64,000 nt of DNA from Neorhizobium alkalisoli (GTDB lineage Bacteria; Pseudomonadota; Alphaproteobacteria; Rhizobiales; Rhizobiaceae): assembly GCF_002968635.1 (NCBI RefSeq), contig NZ_PVBN01000017.1, positions 17,969 through 81,968 of the forward strand, given 5' to 3'. Below, one piece after another: positions 16,994 through 27,367 of this stretch. Within the stretch, counting starts at the first letter, position 1, and every line of letters starts with the position of its first letter. Made by a program: the position numbers and the translations under genes. Under the pieces are notes generated by a model. It saw nothing but the letters and a program-made list of their open reading frames with translations, had not been told where the DNA came from and did no database searches.

Positions 16994-19900
16994 GTGGTTA
17001 TACGGCAGAAACGCGTGTTTTCGATCCCCCCGGGCGCACCGTTTCTGAAGACGCTGGCGAGCGCGCTTTGTGAAGGACGCCTCGACGAGGCGTTCCGCTA
17101 CGATCCTTCCGATCCGCTTTCGCTCGCCAATGTGACGATCTTCGTGCCGACGAGGCGTTCCGCCCGCGTGCTGCGCTCGGAATTCGTCGATCTTCTCGGC
17201 GGTCGTTCAACTATCCTGCCGGTCATCCGTCCCCTTGGGGAAACGGACGACGACAGCGGCTATTTCGACCTCGTCGCGCCCGAGGAGATGGATCTCGCCC
17301 TGCCGATCGGCGGCACGGCGCGGCTCCTGGAACTCGGACGGCTAATCCTTGCCTGGCGGAACCAGCTTCCGAAAGTCGTGCTGGACATCCATTCTGAATC
17401 GCCCCTTGTCGCGCCCGCAAGTCCCGCCGACGCGATCTGGCTTGCCCGGGCGCTTTCCGAACTCATCACCGCGGTCGAGACGGAAGAGCGCGACTGGGAA
17501 GATCTGAAAAAACTCAGGACGGGCGAACATGCGCTCTGGTGGCAGCTGACCGCCGAGTTTCTATCGATCGCCAGCGCCTTCTGGCCGGCGCGGCTGGAGG
17601 AGCTCAAACGTTCTTCGCCGGCAAGGCATCAGGCGGCGATCCTGCGTGGCGAGGCTGAAAGGATCGCAACACGCGACCACAAAGGGCCTGTGATCGTGGC
17701 GGGCTCGACCGGTTCCGTGCCGGCCGCAGCCGATCTGATCGCGGCTATTTCCGAGCTGCCGAACGGCACCGTCGTCCTGCCCGGTCTGGACGTTTCCATG
17801 CCGGCGGATCAATGGGCGATGATCGGCGAACACGCCATCGACGGCTTGTCGGAACCCGCGAGCCGCAGCCATCCGCAATTCGGCCTATGGCGGCTTCTGC
17901 AGAAGCTTGGCGTCTCCCGCGACGATGTCCGTCTTCTCGGAGAGGCGCCGGATGAACTGCTATTCAGGGCAACGGCGATTTCCCAGGCGCTTGTCCCCGC
18001 AAAGGCAACCGATCGCTGGAATAACTGGCGGGAAACGGCCGACCCTCACCAGCTCGGGCAGGCATTTGCCGAAGTATCCCTCATCGAGGCCGCCAACGAA
18101 CGGGAAGAAGCCGTCGCGATTGCCATTGCACTGCGCCTGGCGCTCGAGGAGCCCGGCAGAAACGGCGGCGACAGCCAGGCGGCACTGATCACGCCCGACC
18201 GAATGCTTGCCCGCCGGGTGACCGCGGAACTCGCGCGCTTTGGTGTCATCGCAGACGATTCGGCCGGCTCTCCCCTTTCCGGCACGCCACAAGGCACGAT
18301 CACCCAGCTTCTGCTGGAAGCGACGCTGCGGCCGGGAGATCCCGTGGCCATCGTCGGACTTCTGAAGCATCCCCTCCTTCGTCTCGGCCTTCCGGCGGGC
18401 GACCTACGCCCGGCCGTCGAAGCGCTGGAAGTCCTGGCACTACGCGGCGGTGTCGGCGATATGGATATATCCGCGCTGGAGCCGCTGCTTGAAAAGCAGC
18501 TCGCCGATCAGCTGGACGACAGGCATCCGCCCCATTGGCGGCTGTCGTTGACGCGAGAAGCAACGGACCAGGCCCGCGATCTGGTCAGGCGGCTATCCCA
18601 AGCGGTAGAACCGCTTGCCGGTGCGCTGCTTCGGCGGCGTCCGGACGGCCGCGGGCTGACGGCCAGACTCCCCCTTTCCGACTGGGCGGCGCGAACCGGC
18701 CGGGCGCTGGAAGCGATCTGCATCGACGAAAAGGGAAATCTTGCTGGCCTCTGGTCCGGAGAGGCGGGCGAGCGGCTCGCCGGCCTCCTCGCGGAGGTCA
18801 TCGAGACGGACGGCCAGATGGAGGCCGACGGACCGCAATGGATCGATATCGTGATGGCGCTGACGACAGGCGAAGCTGTAAAGCCGCGCTCTCTCAGCCA
18901 TCCACGGGTCTTCATCTTCGGCACGCTGGAAGCGCGCCTGCAGAGCGTCGATACGATGATCCTCGGCGGGCTGAACGAAGGGTCCTGGCCCGGTCAGACG
19001 GTGAACAATCCCTTCCTTTCCCGCACGATGAAGACGGATATGGGCCTCGAGCCGCCGGAGCGGCGTATGGGCCAGCTGGCTCATGACTTCGAAATGGCCT
19101 GCGGAACCGGCCGCCTCATGCTGTCGCGTTCGTTGCGGCAGGGTTCTACGCCGACCGTGGCCTCGCGGTGGCTGCAGAGGCTGCTCGCGCTCGGCGGCAA
19201 ATCCTTTGCCGATGACCTGAGGGAACGCGGCCAGCAGTACCGCACTTGGGCCGCAGCGATTGATGCTGGCGAAAGGCAGGAGCAAACCAGGCGCCCTGCT
19301 CCAAAACCACCGGCCGAGTTGCAGCCGACGAAATATTCCTTCAGCGAAGTTGGGCGGCTACGCCGCGACCCCTATTCCATCTACGCCCGACGCGTTCTGC
19401 AACTCGATCCGCTCGCACCCTTCAACCAAGATCCCGGCGCCTCGGAACGCGGCACGCTCTATCACGCCATCATCGATCACTACACCCGGGAAGGCCATAA
19501 GCCCGGATCGCCGGCTGCAAGGGAGGCCATGAGGCGGATTACCGAGGAGCTTTTCAACGCCACGCAATTGCCGCCGCATATCGATCAGGTCTGGCGGCCG
19601 CGTTTCCGGCAAGTCGCCCGCGCGTTCCTTGATTGGGAGGTCGAACGTGCTCCGGACATCCGCAGGACCTTGACGGAAGCCGCCGCTGGCTGGGAACTGG
19701 AACAGGCCGGCATTCGCGTTACCGGCATTGCCGACCGAATCGACATCAAGGGTTCCGGCCAGGCGGACCTGATCGACTACAAGACCGGTCTCAACCCCTC
19801 CGTCTCGCAGGCACGGGCCTTGCTCGATCCGCAGCTGGCGCTCGAGGCGGCTGCCCTGATGGCGGGGGCGTTCCGCGACACGGGGCCGCTGCAGCCGAGG

Positions 19901-20194
19901 GACCTCATCTATGTCCGCCTGCGGCCGGGAGACCGTTTCAAGCCGGAAAAAGTCAATAACGAAGACGCAAACGCAACGGCCAGACGCCAGCCGAAATCGG
20001 CGCTGGATCTCGCGCAGGAATCGCTTGAACAGCTTACCCGTTTCGTCATTGCACTGCGCACGGGTCAAGCCGGCTTCGCATCCCGGCTGATTCCCTTCAT
20101 GCAAGGCGATTTCGGGGGCGAATACGATCACCTCGCTCGCGTGGCGGAATGGTCCACCGCGGATGACGACGGGGAGGCCGAAACGGATGAATGA
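16994..20194 (+). CDS. addB: Double-strand break repair protein AddB
   Basis: Nuclease subunit of the AddAB helicase-nuclease that resects broken DNA ends for RecA. The 1066-residue alphaproteobacterial AddB starts at GTG, 3 bp after murU. It has an inactivated-helicase N-terminal part and a C-terminal PD-(D/E)XK nuclease region (ADLIDYKTGLNPS near residue 930). No clear P-loop is visible, consistent with the alphaproteobacterial AddB branch. The stop overlaps the start of its partner addA. Confidence 0.94.
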   Translation: MVIRQKRVFSIPPGAPFLKTLASALCEGRLDEAFRYDPSDPLSLANVTIFVPTRRSARVLRSEFVDLLGGRSTILPVIRPLGETDDDSGYFDLVAPEEMDLALPIGGTARLLELGRLILAWRNQLPKVVLDIHSESPLVAPASPADAIWLARALSELITAVETEERDWEDLKKLRTGEHALWWQLTAEFLSIASAFWPARLEELKRSSPARHQAAILRGEAERIATRDHKGPVIVAGSTGSVPAAADLIAAISELPNGTVVLPGLDVSMPADQWAMIGEHAIDGLSEPASRSHPQFGLWRLLQKLGVSRDDVRLLGEAPDELLFRATAISQALVPAKATDRWNNWRETADPHQLGQAFAEVSLIEAANEREEAVAIAIALRLALEEPGRNGGDSQAALITPDRMLARRVTAELARFGVIADDSAGSPLSGTPQGTITQLLLEATLRPGDPVAIVGLLKHPLLRLGLPAGDLRPAVEALEVLALRGGVGDMDISALEPLLEKQLADQLDDRHPPHWRLSLTREATDQARDLVRRLSQAVEPLAGALLRRRPDGRGLTARLPLSDWAARTGRALEAICIDEKGNLAGLWSGEAGERLAGLLAEVIETDGQMEADGPQWIDIVMALTTGEAVKPRSLSHPRVFIFGTLEARLQSVDTMILGGLNEGSWPGQTVNNPFLSRTMKTDMGLEPPERRMGQLAHDFEMACGTGRLMLSRSLRQGSTPTVASRWLQRLLALGGKSFADDLRERGQQYRTWAAAIDAGERQEQTRRPAPKPPAELQPTKYSFSEVGRLRRDPYSIYARRVLQLDPLAPFNQDPGASERGTLYHAIIDHYTREGHKPGSPAAREAMRRITEELFNATQLPPHIDQVWRPRFRQVARAFLDWEVERAPDIRRTLTEAAAGWELEQAGIRVTGIADRIDIKGSGQADLIDYKTGLNPSVSQARALLDPQLALEAAALMAGAFRDTGPLQPRDLIYVRLRPGDRFKPEKVNNEDANATARRQPKSALDLAQESLEQLTRFVIALRTGQAGFASRLIPFMQGDFGGEYDHLARVAEWSTADDDGEAETDE

Positions 20195-23100
20195 TCATCT
20201 TCCCGAAGACGACGATCCGCTCCAGTGGATCGACTGGACGACAGTGCAGCAATCGCTGGCTTCCGATCCGGTCAGCTCCGCCTGGGTATCGGCCAATGCC
20301 GGATCCGGCAAGACCCATGTTCTGACCCAGCGTGTCGTCCGGCTTCTGCTTGCGGGCTGCCGGCCCGCCTCCATCCTCTGCCTCACCTACACCAAGGCTG
20401 CGGCATCGGAAATGTCAAACCGCGTCTTTCAGCGGTTGTCCGAGTGGACCGTGCTCCCGGACGAAGAATTGCGAAAAAAAATCGCTGCCATCGAAGGTCA
20501 GGAGCCGGATTCGTTTAAACTTGCCGAGGCAAGGCGGCTGTTCGCCAAGGCGCTGGAAACGCCGGGCGGCCTGAAGATCCAGACGATCCATGCCTTTTGC
20601 GAGGCGCTGCTCCACCAATTCCCGCTTGAAGCCAATGTTGCCGGCCACTTCTCCGTTCTCGACGATCGCGCAGCATCCGCGCTGCTGGCGGAAGCCCGCC
20701 GCTCCCTGCTGACCGCCACGTCCGCGGAAGAGGATCCGGAACTGGCAGGAGCCTTCGCACATGTCCTCGATCTCGGCGACGAATTCGGTCTCGAAACCCT
20801 GCTTTCCGACATCATTTCGAACCGAACCCCAATCCGCCGCTTCGTCGCGCGGGCGGAGCGCCATGGTGGCGTCGGCGTTGAATTGAAACGTGCCTTCGGG
20901 CTTCAGCCAGCGGATACCGAAGAGAGCATCGCAGCCGGTTATTGGCCGCTTCCCGGCCTTTCGGGCCTGACGCTCGACCTCTATCTGGCCTTGGCCGATC
21001 AGAAGGGCGGGCAGAAGGTAACCGAGGTCGCCTACGGGCTTCGGATGGTCCAGAAAGAGCCCGACGTCTTCAAGCGGGCTCAGCATCTCGATCAGATTTT
21101 TCTGACGCGCGAAGGCAAGCCCAAGGCAGACAGCTCGCTGGTCGCCAAAGCGATGGTCACCGCCGCGCCGGAACTCGCCCAGGCAATCGATGCCGCCCGC
21201 ATGCATGTCGTCGCATGCCGTGACCGGCTGCGGCTCATCCGGATGTTCGCAGCAACCAAGGCGGCACTGACGCTCGCCCGGCGGCTCAACGAAGACTATG
21301 AGGACCTCAAGAAGCGGCGCAGCCTGCTCGACTTCGAAGATCTGATTGCTCGCACTGCCGACCTCCTCACCCGCGACGGCGTCGGTGCCTGGGTGCATTA
21401 CAAGCTCGATCAGGGCATCGATCACATCCTCGTGGACGAGGCGCAGGACACCAGTCCCATTCAGTGGACGGTCATCAAATCGCTTGCCGAAGATTTCTAT
21501 TCCGGCGCCAGTGCACGGGTGGCGCGGCGCACGATCTTCGCCGTCGGGGACGAGAAGCAGTCGATCTATTCTTTCCAGGGGGCTCGACCGGAACGCTTTG
21601 CCGAGGAACGCAGCGAAACCGAACGGCGGGTGAAGGCGAGCGGCCAGCCCTTCCATCCGGTGCGGCTTCCGCTTTCCTTCCGCTCCACCGCGGACGTGCT
21701 GGCCGCCGTCGACCAAGTGTTTTCGCTGGAAGAGAATTCGAGGGGCCTCAGCGCGCTGGGCGAACCGGTGCAGCACCGCTCCAACCGGATCGGCCACCCC
21801 GGTGCGGTCGACCTCTGGGACGTCGTAGTACCGGAAGCTTCCGAGCAGGAGGAAGACTGGACGGCGCCTTTCGACTCGACGCCCGACAAGGCCCCATCCG
21901 CCATTCTCGCAAGCCGGATCGCCAATCGGATCGGCGAAATGATCGGCCAGGAGAGCGTCATTGAAAAGGGCGTCGAGCGGCCAATCGAACCTGGCGATAT
22001 CCTCGTGCTGGTCCGCAAGCGCGACGCCTTCGTCAATGCACTCACCCGCGCGTTGAAGCGGCGCGACAACATTCCTGTCGCCGGCGCGGACCGGCTGCGG
22101 TTGACCAGCCATATCGCCGTGCAGGACCTGTTGGCGCTCGGCCGTTTCCTGCTCCTTCCTCAAGACGATCTTTCGCTCGCCGCTCTTCTGAAAAGTCCGC
22201 TCTTCAACCTTTCGGAAGAGGATGTCTTCGAGATCGCAGCGCGACGGCCGGCAAATACCGGCGCCTGGACACAACTCAACCGCCTAGCGGAGGAACAGCC
22301 CTTGCGGTTCCGCAATGCGGCGGACCGGCTTCAGTATCTCCTGGCTCTTTCACGGCAAGTCAGCCCGCACGATCTCTTTGCGCGGATTCTCGGCCAATAT
22401 GGCGGCCGGCGCAAATTCCTTGGCCGGCTCGGCACCGAAGCCGGCGACATCCTCGATGAGTTTCTCACCTTCGCCCTCGACCACGAAACCAGCGGCCTGC
22501 CCGGGCTGCAGGCTCTCATTTCCACGCTGGAGCTGGAATCTCCCGAGGTAAAACGCGAGCAGGACGGCGGACGAAACGAGGTCAGGATCATGACCGTGCA
22601 TGCCTCCAAGGGGCTCGAAGCGCCGGTCGTCTTCCTCGTGGACAGCGGTTCGAAAGCTTTCATTTCCTCCCATGTGCCGAAGTTCAGGCTGCTGCGGATT
22701 GCCGACGAGGAAGTGCCCGCCTGGGTGCCGAGCAAGACTCTCGCCAATGCTCTCACGATGGCCGATGACGAGCGGATAAGACGGTCGACCGAGGAAGAGT
22801 ACCGCCGGCTTCTGTATGTCGGCATGACCCGCGCGGCCGACCGGCTGACCGTTTGCGGTTATCGCGGCAAGATCGACAATCCGGACACATGGCAAACCAT
22901 GATTTCCAGGGCGCTCTCGGCCCACGAAGATCACTGCAAACCGGTACAGTTCTCTGGCGCGGACGGCGAATGGGGCGGCTTTCAATGGCGGTTGCCACGA
23001 GCCACCGCCAAAGCGGAGAAAGCGCAAGCCAAGGTCCCGGTATCGGCAGAGAAACAGCCCCTTCCCGCGGCGCTCTCTCGGGCGCTGCCGCCGCAGAAGC

Positions 23101-23729
23101 TTTTACCGCGCCCGTTGAGCCCATCGGGTGCCGGCACCATGATCGATGGCGATGCCGACGATCTGATTCTCACGTCACCGCTCTTCGGCGAAGGAAAAAG
23201 TGCGGGTCTGGCGTTGCAGAAGGGCCGACTCGTACACCGCATGCTGCAGATGCTGACGGAGTTTGCTGAAGCCGAGCAGGAGGCCGCGGCCTGGCGCTAC
23301 GTGGACCGGGCTGCCCGCTTCTGGCCGCCGGCGGAGCGGGAAACCCTCGTCGCCTGCGTCATGTCGGTGCTTTCGCATGTCGAACTCCGGCCGGTCTTTT
23401 CCGAAAAGAGCCAGGCGGAGGTCTCCATCATGGGGACGCTTGCTCTGGAGGGAAAGGACTATGCCATTTCCGGGCGCATAGACCGGCTTGTGGTGACGGA
23501 AGATCGGGTGATCGTTCTCGACTACAAGACGAATCGCGTGCCGCCAAAGACGCCGGAAGGCGTGCCATTTGCCCATCGCGCCCAGCTCGCCATTTATCGA
23601 GAGATCCTGAAGCCGCTTTATCCGGCAAAAGACTTCGACTGCGTTCTCGTTTATACCGAAACAGCCGCCGTCGTCACGCTGCCGCCGGAACTCCTGTCAC
23701 GCTCGCTTGCAGAACTCAAAACAAAGTGA
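20187..23729 (+). CDS. addA: Double-strand break repair helicase AddA
   Basis: UvrD-family helicase-nuclease of AddAB. I chose ATG 20187 (MNDHLPEDDDP) with GGGGAGG nine bases upstream, which gives 1180 residues. An in-frame ATG at 20163 is less likely. Walker A is SANAGSGKTHVL near residue 40, Walker B VDEAQDTSPIQW, motif III GDEKQSIYSFQGA, motif V VHASKGLEAPVVFL and motif VI YVGMTRAADRL. The nuclease motif IVLDYKTNR lies near the C-terminus. It overlaps addB by 8 bases. trxA follows but with its own upstream gap. Confidence 0.95.
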   Translation: MNDHLPEDDDPLQWIDWTTVQQSLASDPVSSAWVSANAGSGKTHVLTQRVVRLLLAGCRPASILCLTYTKAAASEMSNRVFQRLSEWTVLPDEELRKKIAAIEGQEPDSFKLAEARRLFAKALETPGGLKIQTIHAFCEALLHQFPLEANVAGHFSVLDDRAASALLAEARRSLLTATSAEEDPELAGAFAHVLDLGDEFGLETLLSDIISNRTPIRRFVARAERHGGVGVELKRAFGLQPADTEESIAAGYWPLPGLSGLTLDLYLALADQKGGQKVTEVAYGLRMVQKEPDVFKRAQHLDQIFLTREGKPKADSSLVAKAMVTAAPELAQAIDAARMHVVACRDRLRLIRMFAATKAALTLARRLNEDYEDLKKRRSLLDFEDLIARTADLLTRDGVGAWVHYKLDQGIDHILVDEAQDTSPIQWTVIKSLAEDFYSGASARVARRTIFAVGDEKQSIYSFQGARPERFAEERSETERRVKASGQPFHPVRLPLSFRSTADVLAAVDQVFSLEENSRGLSALGEPVQHRSNRIGHPGAVDLWDVVVPEASEQEEDWTAPFDSTPDKAPSAILASRIANRIGEMIGQESVIEKGVERPIEPGDILVLVRKRDAFVNALTRALKRRDNIPVAGADRLRLTSHIAVQDLLALGRFLLLPQDDLSLAALLKSPLFNLSEEDVFEIAARRPANTGAWTQLNRLAEEQPLRFRNAADRLQYLLALSRQVSPHDLFARILGQYGGRRKFLGRLGTEAGDILDEFLTFALDHETSGLPGLQALISTLELESPEVKREQDGGRNEVRIMTVHASKGLEAPVVFLVDSGSKAFISSHVPKFRLLRIADEEVPAWVPSKTLANALTMADDERIRRSTEEEYRRLLYVGMTRAADRLTVCGYRGKIDNPDTWQTMISRALSAHEDHCKPVQFSGADGEWGGFQWRLPRATAKAEKAQAKVPVSAEKQPLPAALSRALPPQKLLPRPLSPSGAGTMIDGDADDLILTSPLFGEGKSAGLALQKGRLVHRMLQMLTEFAEAEQEAAAWRYVDRAARFWPPAERETLVACVMSVLSHVELRPVFSEKSQAEVSIMGTLALEGKDYAISGRIDRLVVTEDRVIVLDYKTNRVPPKTPEGVPFAHRAQLAIYREILKPLYPAKDFDCVLVYTETAAVVTLPPELLSRSLAELKTK

Positions 23730-23801
23730 GATGACCGCCATTGAAAACTTTGAGCGCCCGTCTCACATTTAGACCAACAGAGAATCGTGAAGGAGAGCCC
23801 T

Positions 23802-24122
23802 ATGGCTACCGTGAAAGTCGATAACAGCAATTTCCAGTCCGAAGTCCTGAATTCGGCCGAGCCGGTGGTCGTAGACTTTTGGGCTGAATGGTGCGGCCCC
23901 TGCAAGATGATCGCTCCGAGCCTCGAAGAAATTGCCACCGAGCTGGCTGGCAAAGTCAAGGTCGCCAAGCTGAACATCGACGAAAACCCGGAACTGGCAG
24001 CCCAGTTCGGCGTGCGCTCGATCCCGACGCTTGCAATGTTCAAGGACGGCGAAGTGGCTGACATCAAGGTTGGCGCAGCTCCGAAGACTGCCCTTTCAGC
24101 CTGGATTTCCAGCGCCGCTTAA
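23802..24122 (+). CDS. trxA: Thioredoxin
   Basis: General cytoplasmic disulphide reductase. The 106-residue protein has the WCGPCK active site near residue 32, the cis-Pro in SIPTLAMF, and the buried Asp in VVDFWAEW. ATG 23802 is preceded by AAGGAGAG; an earlier in-frame codon at 23787 lacks a site. It lies 72 bp after addA and is closed by a strong terminator. It is the last plus-strand gene before the long minus-strand block. Confidence 0.97.
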   Translation: MATVKVDNSNFQSEVLNSAEPVVVDFWAEWCGPCKMIAPSLEEIATELAGKVKVAKLNIDENPELAAQFGVRSIPTLAMFKDGEVADIKVGAAPKTALSAWISSAA

Positions 24123-24146
24123 GCTTTTTGTGTAGCATGACCTCGC

Positions 24147-24180
24147 AAAAGCCCGGCTGTCCCCTGCAGCCGGGCTTTTT
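24147..24180. terminator. Terminator between trxA and folC
   Basis: A perfect 13-bp stem AAAAGCCCGGCTG/CAGCCGGGCTTTT with a 7-base loop has T runs on both strands. It lies 24 bp after trxA and 24 bp after the convergent folC stop, so it can serve both genes. Confidence 0.92.
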
Positions 24181-24203
24181 GCTGTCTTCCAATCTTGAGT
24201 TGC

Positions 24204-25556
24204 TTATTTTGGCGGAGTGCCGTTGTCGGCCAGCACATTGCCGGCGAAATAAAGCGATCCGCCGATCAGAATACGGGGCGGCGGGCTGTCCGGCAGTTGC
24301 CTTTCCGTAATTTCCCGTAAAGCTTCCTCCGTCGAGCCAGCCGGTTCGGCGACCAGCCCTGCGTCGAAGGCGGCATGCGCCAGAACCACCGGATCGAGAG
24401 CGGACTCGCTGCCTCTGATGCGGACGGTGAAGACATGTTCGGCAATGTCTGCAAATGCCCGGAAATAGCCGACCGGATCCTTGGTGTTGATCATGCCGGC
24501 AATGATGAAAAGCGGCCGGGACTGGCGCTCCTCAAAGGCAGCCATGGCTTCGGCAATCACCTCTCCGGCGCCCGGATTGTGCCCACCGTCCAGCCAAATT
24601 TCCGCGCCTTCCGGCGCACAGGCCAGAAGTTTGCCTTCCGTGATCCGCTGCAGCCGCGCCGGCCACTCGACCGTCGCCATTGCCTTTTCCATCATGGCTT
24701 CGGTAACCGTGAAGCCTGCGGCCTTGACAGCCCGGATCGCAGCCGCGGCATTGGCATATTGATGCCGACCGGGCAGTTTCGGCAGCGGAAGATCCGCGAG
24801 GCCAAATTCATCCTGATAGATCAGGCGGCCGAATTCCTCATGCGCGGAATAATCCTGGCCGTAGACCGCCACCGGACAGCCCAGCCGCTCGGCTGTGGAA
24901 ATCAGCGCGTCATGGGCTGCGTCAAATTCCTGGTGTCCTATGACCACCGGGCGCCCACGCTTCATGATCCCGGCCTTTTCCGCCGCAATCAGTTCCACGC
25001 GGTCGCCGAGATAGGCCTGATGATCCAGCGAGATCGGCATGATGACGGAAACTGCCGGATCGGAAATGACATTGGTGGCGTCGAAACGACCGCCAAGGCC
25101 AACTTCCAGGATGACAGCATCGGCTGGCTGTTCCGAGAACAGCAGAAAGGTGGCCGCCGTCAGAATCTCAAATACCGTTATCGTCTGGCCATCATTGGCG
25201 GCTGCGATGCGGCGCAGCGCATCTGCGAGCATGGCATCATCGACGAGACGGCCCCGCCCACCCTTGACGCCGATCCGGTAACGCTCGTGCCAATTTACGA
25301 GATGCGGCGAGGTGTGAACATGCGTGGCATATCCCCCCGCCTCCAGCAGCGCACGACAGAAGGCCGTAGCCGATCCCTTGCCGTTGGTGCCGGCCACATG
25401 GATGACCGGCGGCAATTTCCTGTGCGGATTGCCGAGAACCTCGAGAAGCCGTGTGATCCGGTCAAGCGAAAGGTCGAAACCCTTCGGATGAAGGGCCATC
25501 AGCCTTTCGATTTCCTGCTCAGCCGCGCTGACAACGGGTTCGTTCATCGTGCTCAT
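24204..25556 (-). CDS. folC: Dihydrofolate synthase / folylpolyglutamate synthase
   Basis: Adds glutamate to dihydropteroate and then to folates. The 450-residue Mur-ligase-fold enzyme has the ATP loop HVAGTNGKGSATAF near residue 52, the SPHL segment, the metal ligands in FEILTAATFL and LEVGLGGRFDATN, and ISLDHQAYLG. The C-terminal domain contains the WLDGGHNPGAG motif. It starts at ATG 25556; a second ATG three codons later is possible. It is the last gene of the trpFBA-accD-folC string, an order I recall from other rhizobia. Confidence 0.95.
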   Translation of the reverse strand: MSTMNEPVVSAAEQEIERLMALHPKGFDLSLDRITRLLEVLGNPHRKLPPVIHVAGTNGKGSATAFCRALLEAGGYATHVHTSPHLVNWHERYRIGVKGGRGRLVDDAMLADALRRIAAANDGQTITVFEILTAATFLLFSEQPADAVILEVGLGGRFDATNVISDPAVSVIMPISLDHQAYLGDRVELIAAEKAGIMKRGRPVVIGHQEFDAAHDALISTAERLGCPVAVYGQDYSAHEEFGRLIYQDEFGLADLPLPKLPGRHQYANAAAAIRAVKAAGFTVTEAMMEKAMATVEWPARLQRITEGKLLACAPEGAEIWLDGGHNPGAGEVIAEAMAAFEERQSRPLFIIAGMINTKDPVGYFRAFADIAEHVFTVRIRGSESALDPVVLAHAAFDAGLVAEPAGSTEEALREITERQLPDSPPPRILIGGSLYFAGNVLADNGTPPK

Positions 25557-25588
25557 CCCGCCACTCCGGCTCTCGCCACGTCATTCGG

Positions 25589-26485
25589 TCAGGCGTTGAC
25601 CGCAACAGGTGCTGAAATCGCCTGCTGGACCGGCTGCTTTGTCAGCATCTTCAGAATCTTCGCGAGCGTAGACGGGATATCGTGACGCTTTACGACCATA
25701 TCGACCATGCCATGCTCGAGCAGATATTCAGAGGTTTGAAAACCTTCCGGAAGTTTTTCACGCAGCGTCTGCTCGATCACCCGCTTGCCGGCAAAACCGA
25801 TCTCCGCGCCCGGCTCGGCAATGTGGACGTCGCCCAACATCGCGTAGGAAGCGGTGACGCCGCCGGTGGTCGGGTTGGTCAACACGACGATATAGGGCAG
25901 GCCTGCTTCCTTCAGCATATTGACCGCGACGGTGGTGCGCGGAAGCTGCATCAGCGACAGGATGCCCTCCTGCATGCGGGCGCCGCCGGACGCCGGGAAG
26001 ATGACCAGCGGGCACTTTTCGGAAACCGCCCGTTCGCAGGCCCTGACGATCGCCTCGCCGGCTGCCATGCCGAGCGAACCGCCTATGAAATTGAACTCGT
26101 GCACGACGGCGACGAGCTTCAGACCCTGCACCTGGCCGACACCGGCAAGGATGGTATCCTCCTGCTCGGTCTTTACGCGGCTGTCCTTCAGACGATCGGC
26201 ATAACGTTTCGAATCACGGAACTTCAACGGGTCCTGAGCGACCTTAGGCTGCTGCAGCGATTCGAAATGTCCGCCATCGAACAGATCCTTCAACCGCGCC
26301 TTGGCCGGCATCTTCATGTGATAGCCGGACGCGGGAATGACCCATTTGTTCTCTTCCAGGTCCTTGTGGAAGACCATTTCGCCGGTTTCCGGGCATTTGA
26401 TCCAGAGATTTTCCGGCACGTCCCGGTTCGGGCGGCCAAGCATGGAATTGATCCGCGGCCGGACATAGTTGGTGATCCAGTTCAC
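25589..26485 (-). CDS. accD: Acetyl-CoA carboxylase carboxyltransferase subunit beta
   Basis: With AccA it moves CO2 from biotin to acetyl-CoA, giving malonyl-CoA for fatty acids. The 298-residue protein carries the carboxyltransferase core (GGSLGMAAGEAIVRA, FPASGGARMQEG, TNPTTGGVTASYAML). The N-terminal zinc ribbon of E. coli AccD is degenerate: only Cys31 of four cysteines remains (KCPETG and IPASGYH). It is encoded between trpA and folC with short gaps. Family membership is secure despite the missing zinc ligands. Confidence 0.95.
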   Translation of the reverse strand: MNWITNYVRPRINSMLGRPNRDVPENLWIKCPETGEMVFHKDLEENKWVIPASGYHMKMPAKARLKDLFDGGHFESLQQPKVAQDPLKFRDSKRYADRLKDSRVKTEQEDTILAGVGQVQGLKLVAVVHEFNFIGGSLGMAAGEAIVRACERAVSEKCPLVIFPASGGARMQEGILSLMQLPRTTVAVNMLKEAGLPYIVVLTNPTTGGVTASYAMLGDVHIAEPGAEIGFAGKRVIEQTLREKLPEGFQTSEYLLEHGMVDMVVKRHDIPSTLAKILKMLTKQPVQQAISAPVAVNA

Positions 26486-26526
26486 TTGGACGTACTCCCG
26501 TTGGAATCTTGCCTAATGTGGGAAAA

Positions 26527-27366
26527 CTATTCGGCGGCAACAAGGCGAGCGGCGCGCACGCCAGTCGCCAAGCCACGGACCAGTGTCGAAACGGATGCGA
26601 CCGTATCGGGACCTGCCGCGCCGTCCTTGGTCAGGCTGCCGGCGATCTGCGCGACGATTGCCGAACCGACCACAACGCCGTCAGCCGCCGCACCAATCGC
26701 CCTGGCATGATCGGCCGTCTTCACGCCGAAGCCGACGCAGACCGGAAGCTTGGTGTGGCCCTTGATGCGATTGACGGCGCCGGAGACCAGCGACGGGTCC
26801 GGCAGGGCCGAACCAGTGATGCCGTTCATGGAAACGTAGTAGACAAAACCGGACGTGTTCTTGAGGACCGCCGGCAGACGCTTGTCATCGGTGGTAGGGG
26901 TTGCAAGCCGGATGAAGTTGATGCCCTTGGCGAGAGCCGGGATGCACAGTTCATCGTCCATTTCCGGCGGCAGATCGACGACGATCAGGCCATCGATCCC
27001 AGCCGAGATCGCGTCATCGAGAAACTTCTCGACGCCGTAGACATAGATCGGGTTGTAGTAGCCCATCATGACGATCGGCGTCTCGTTGTCGCCTTCGCGG
27101 AATTTTTTCGCCAGTTCCAGCGTCTTTGAAAGCGTCTGGCCGCCTTTGAGCGCCCGCTGACCGGCCATCTGGATCGCCGGGCCATCGGCCATCGGATCCG
27201 AGAACGGCATGCCGAGCTCGATGACATCCGCGCCCGCCTCCGGCAAAGCCTTCATGATGTTCAGCGAGGTTTCGAAATCCGGGTCACCACCCATGAAATA
27301 GGTGATCAGAGCAGGACGGCCCTCGGCTTTCAGAGCCGCGAAACGGTTGTCCATACGAGCTGTCAT
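26527..27366 (-). CDS. trpA: Tryptophan synthase alpha subunit
   Basis: Cleaves indole-3-glycerol phosphate and feeds indole to TrpB. The 279-residue TIM barrel has the catalytic Glu in VIELGMPFSDPMADGP, the catalytic Asp in IVVDLPPE, and phosphate loops GFGVKT and VGSAIV. It follows trpB after a single base, so the subunits of the complex are made from one message. accD is 41 bp downstream. Confidence 0.97.
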   Translation of the reverse strand: MTARMDNRFAALKAEGRPALITYFMGGDPDFETSLNIMKALPEAGADVIELGMPFSDPMADGPAIQMAGQRALKGGQTLSKTLELAKKFREGDNETPIVMMGYYNPIYVYGVEKFLDDAISAGIDGLIVVDLPPEMDDELCIPALAKGINFIRLATPTTDDKRLPAVLKNTSGFVYYVSMNGITGSALPDPSLVSGAVNRIKGHTKLPVCVGFGVKTADHARAIGAAADGVVVGSAIVAQIAGSLTKDGAAGPDTVASVSTLVRGLATGVRAARLVAAE

Positions 27367-27367
27367 G

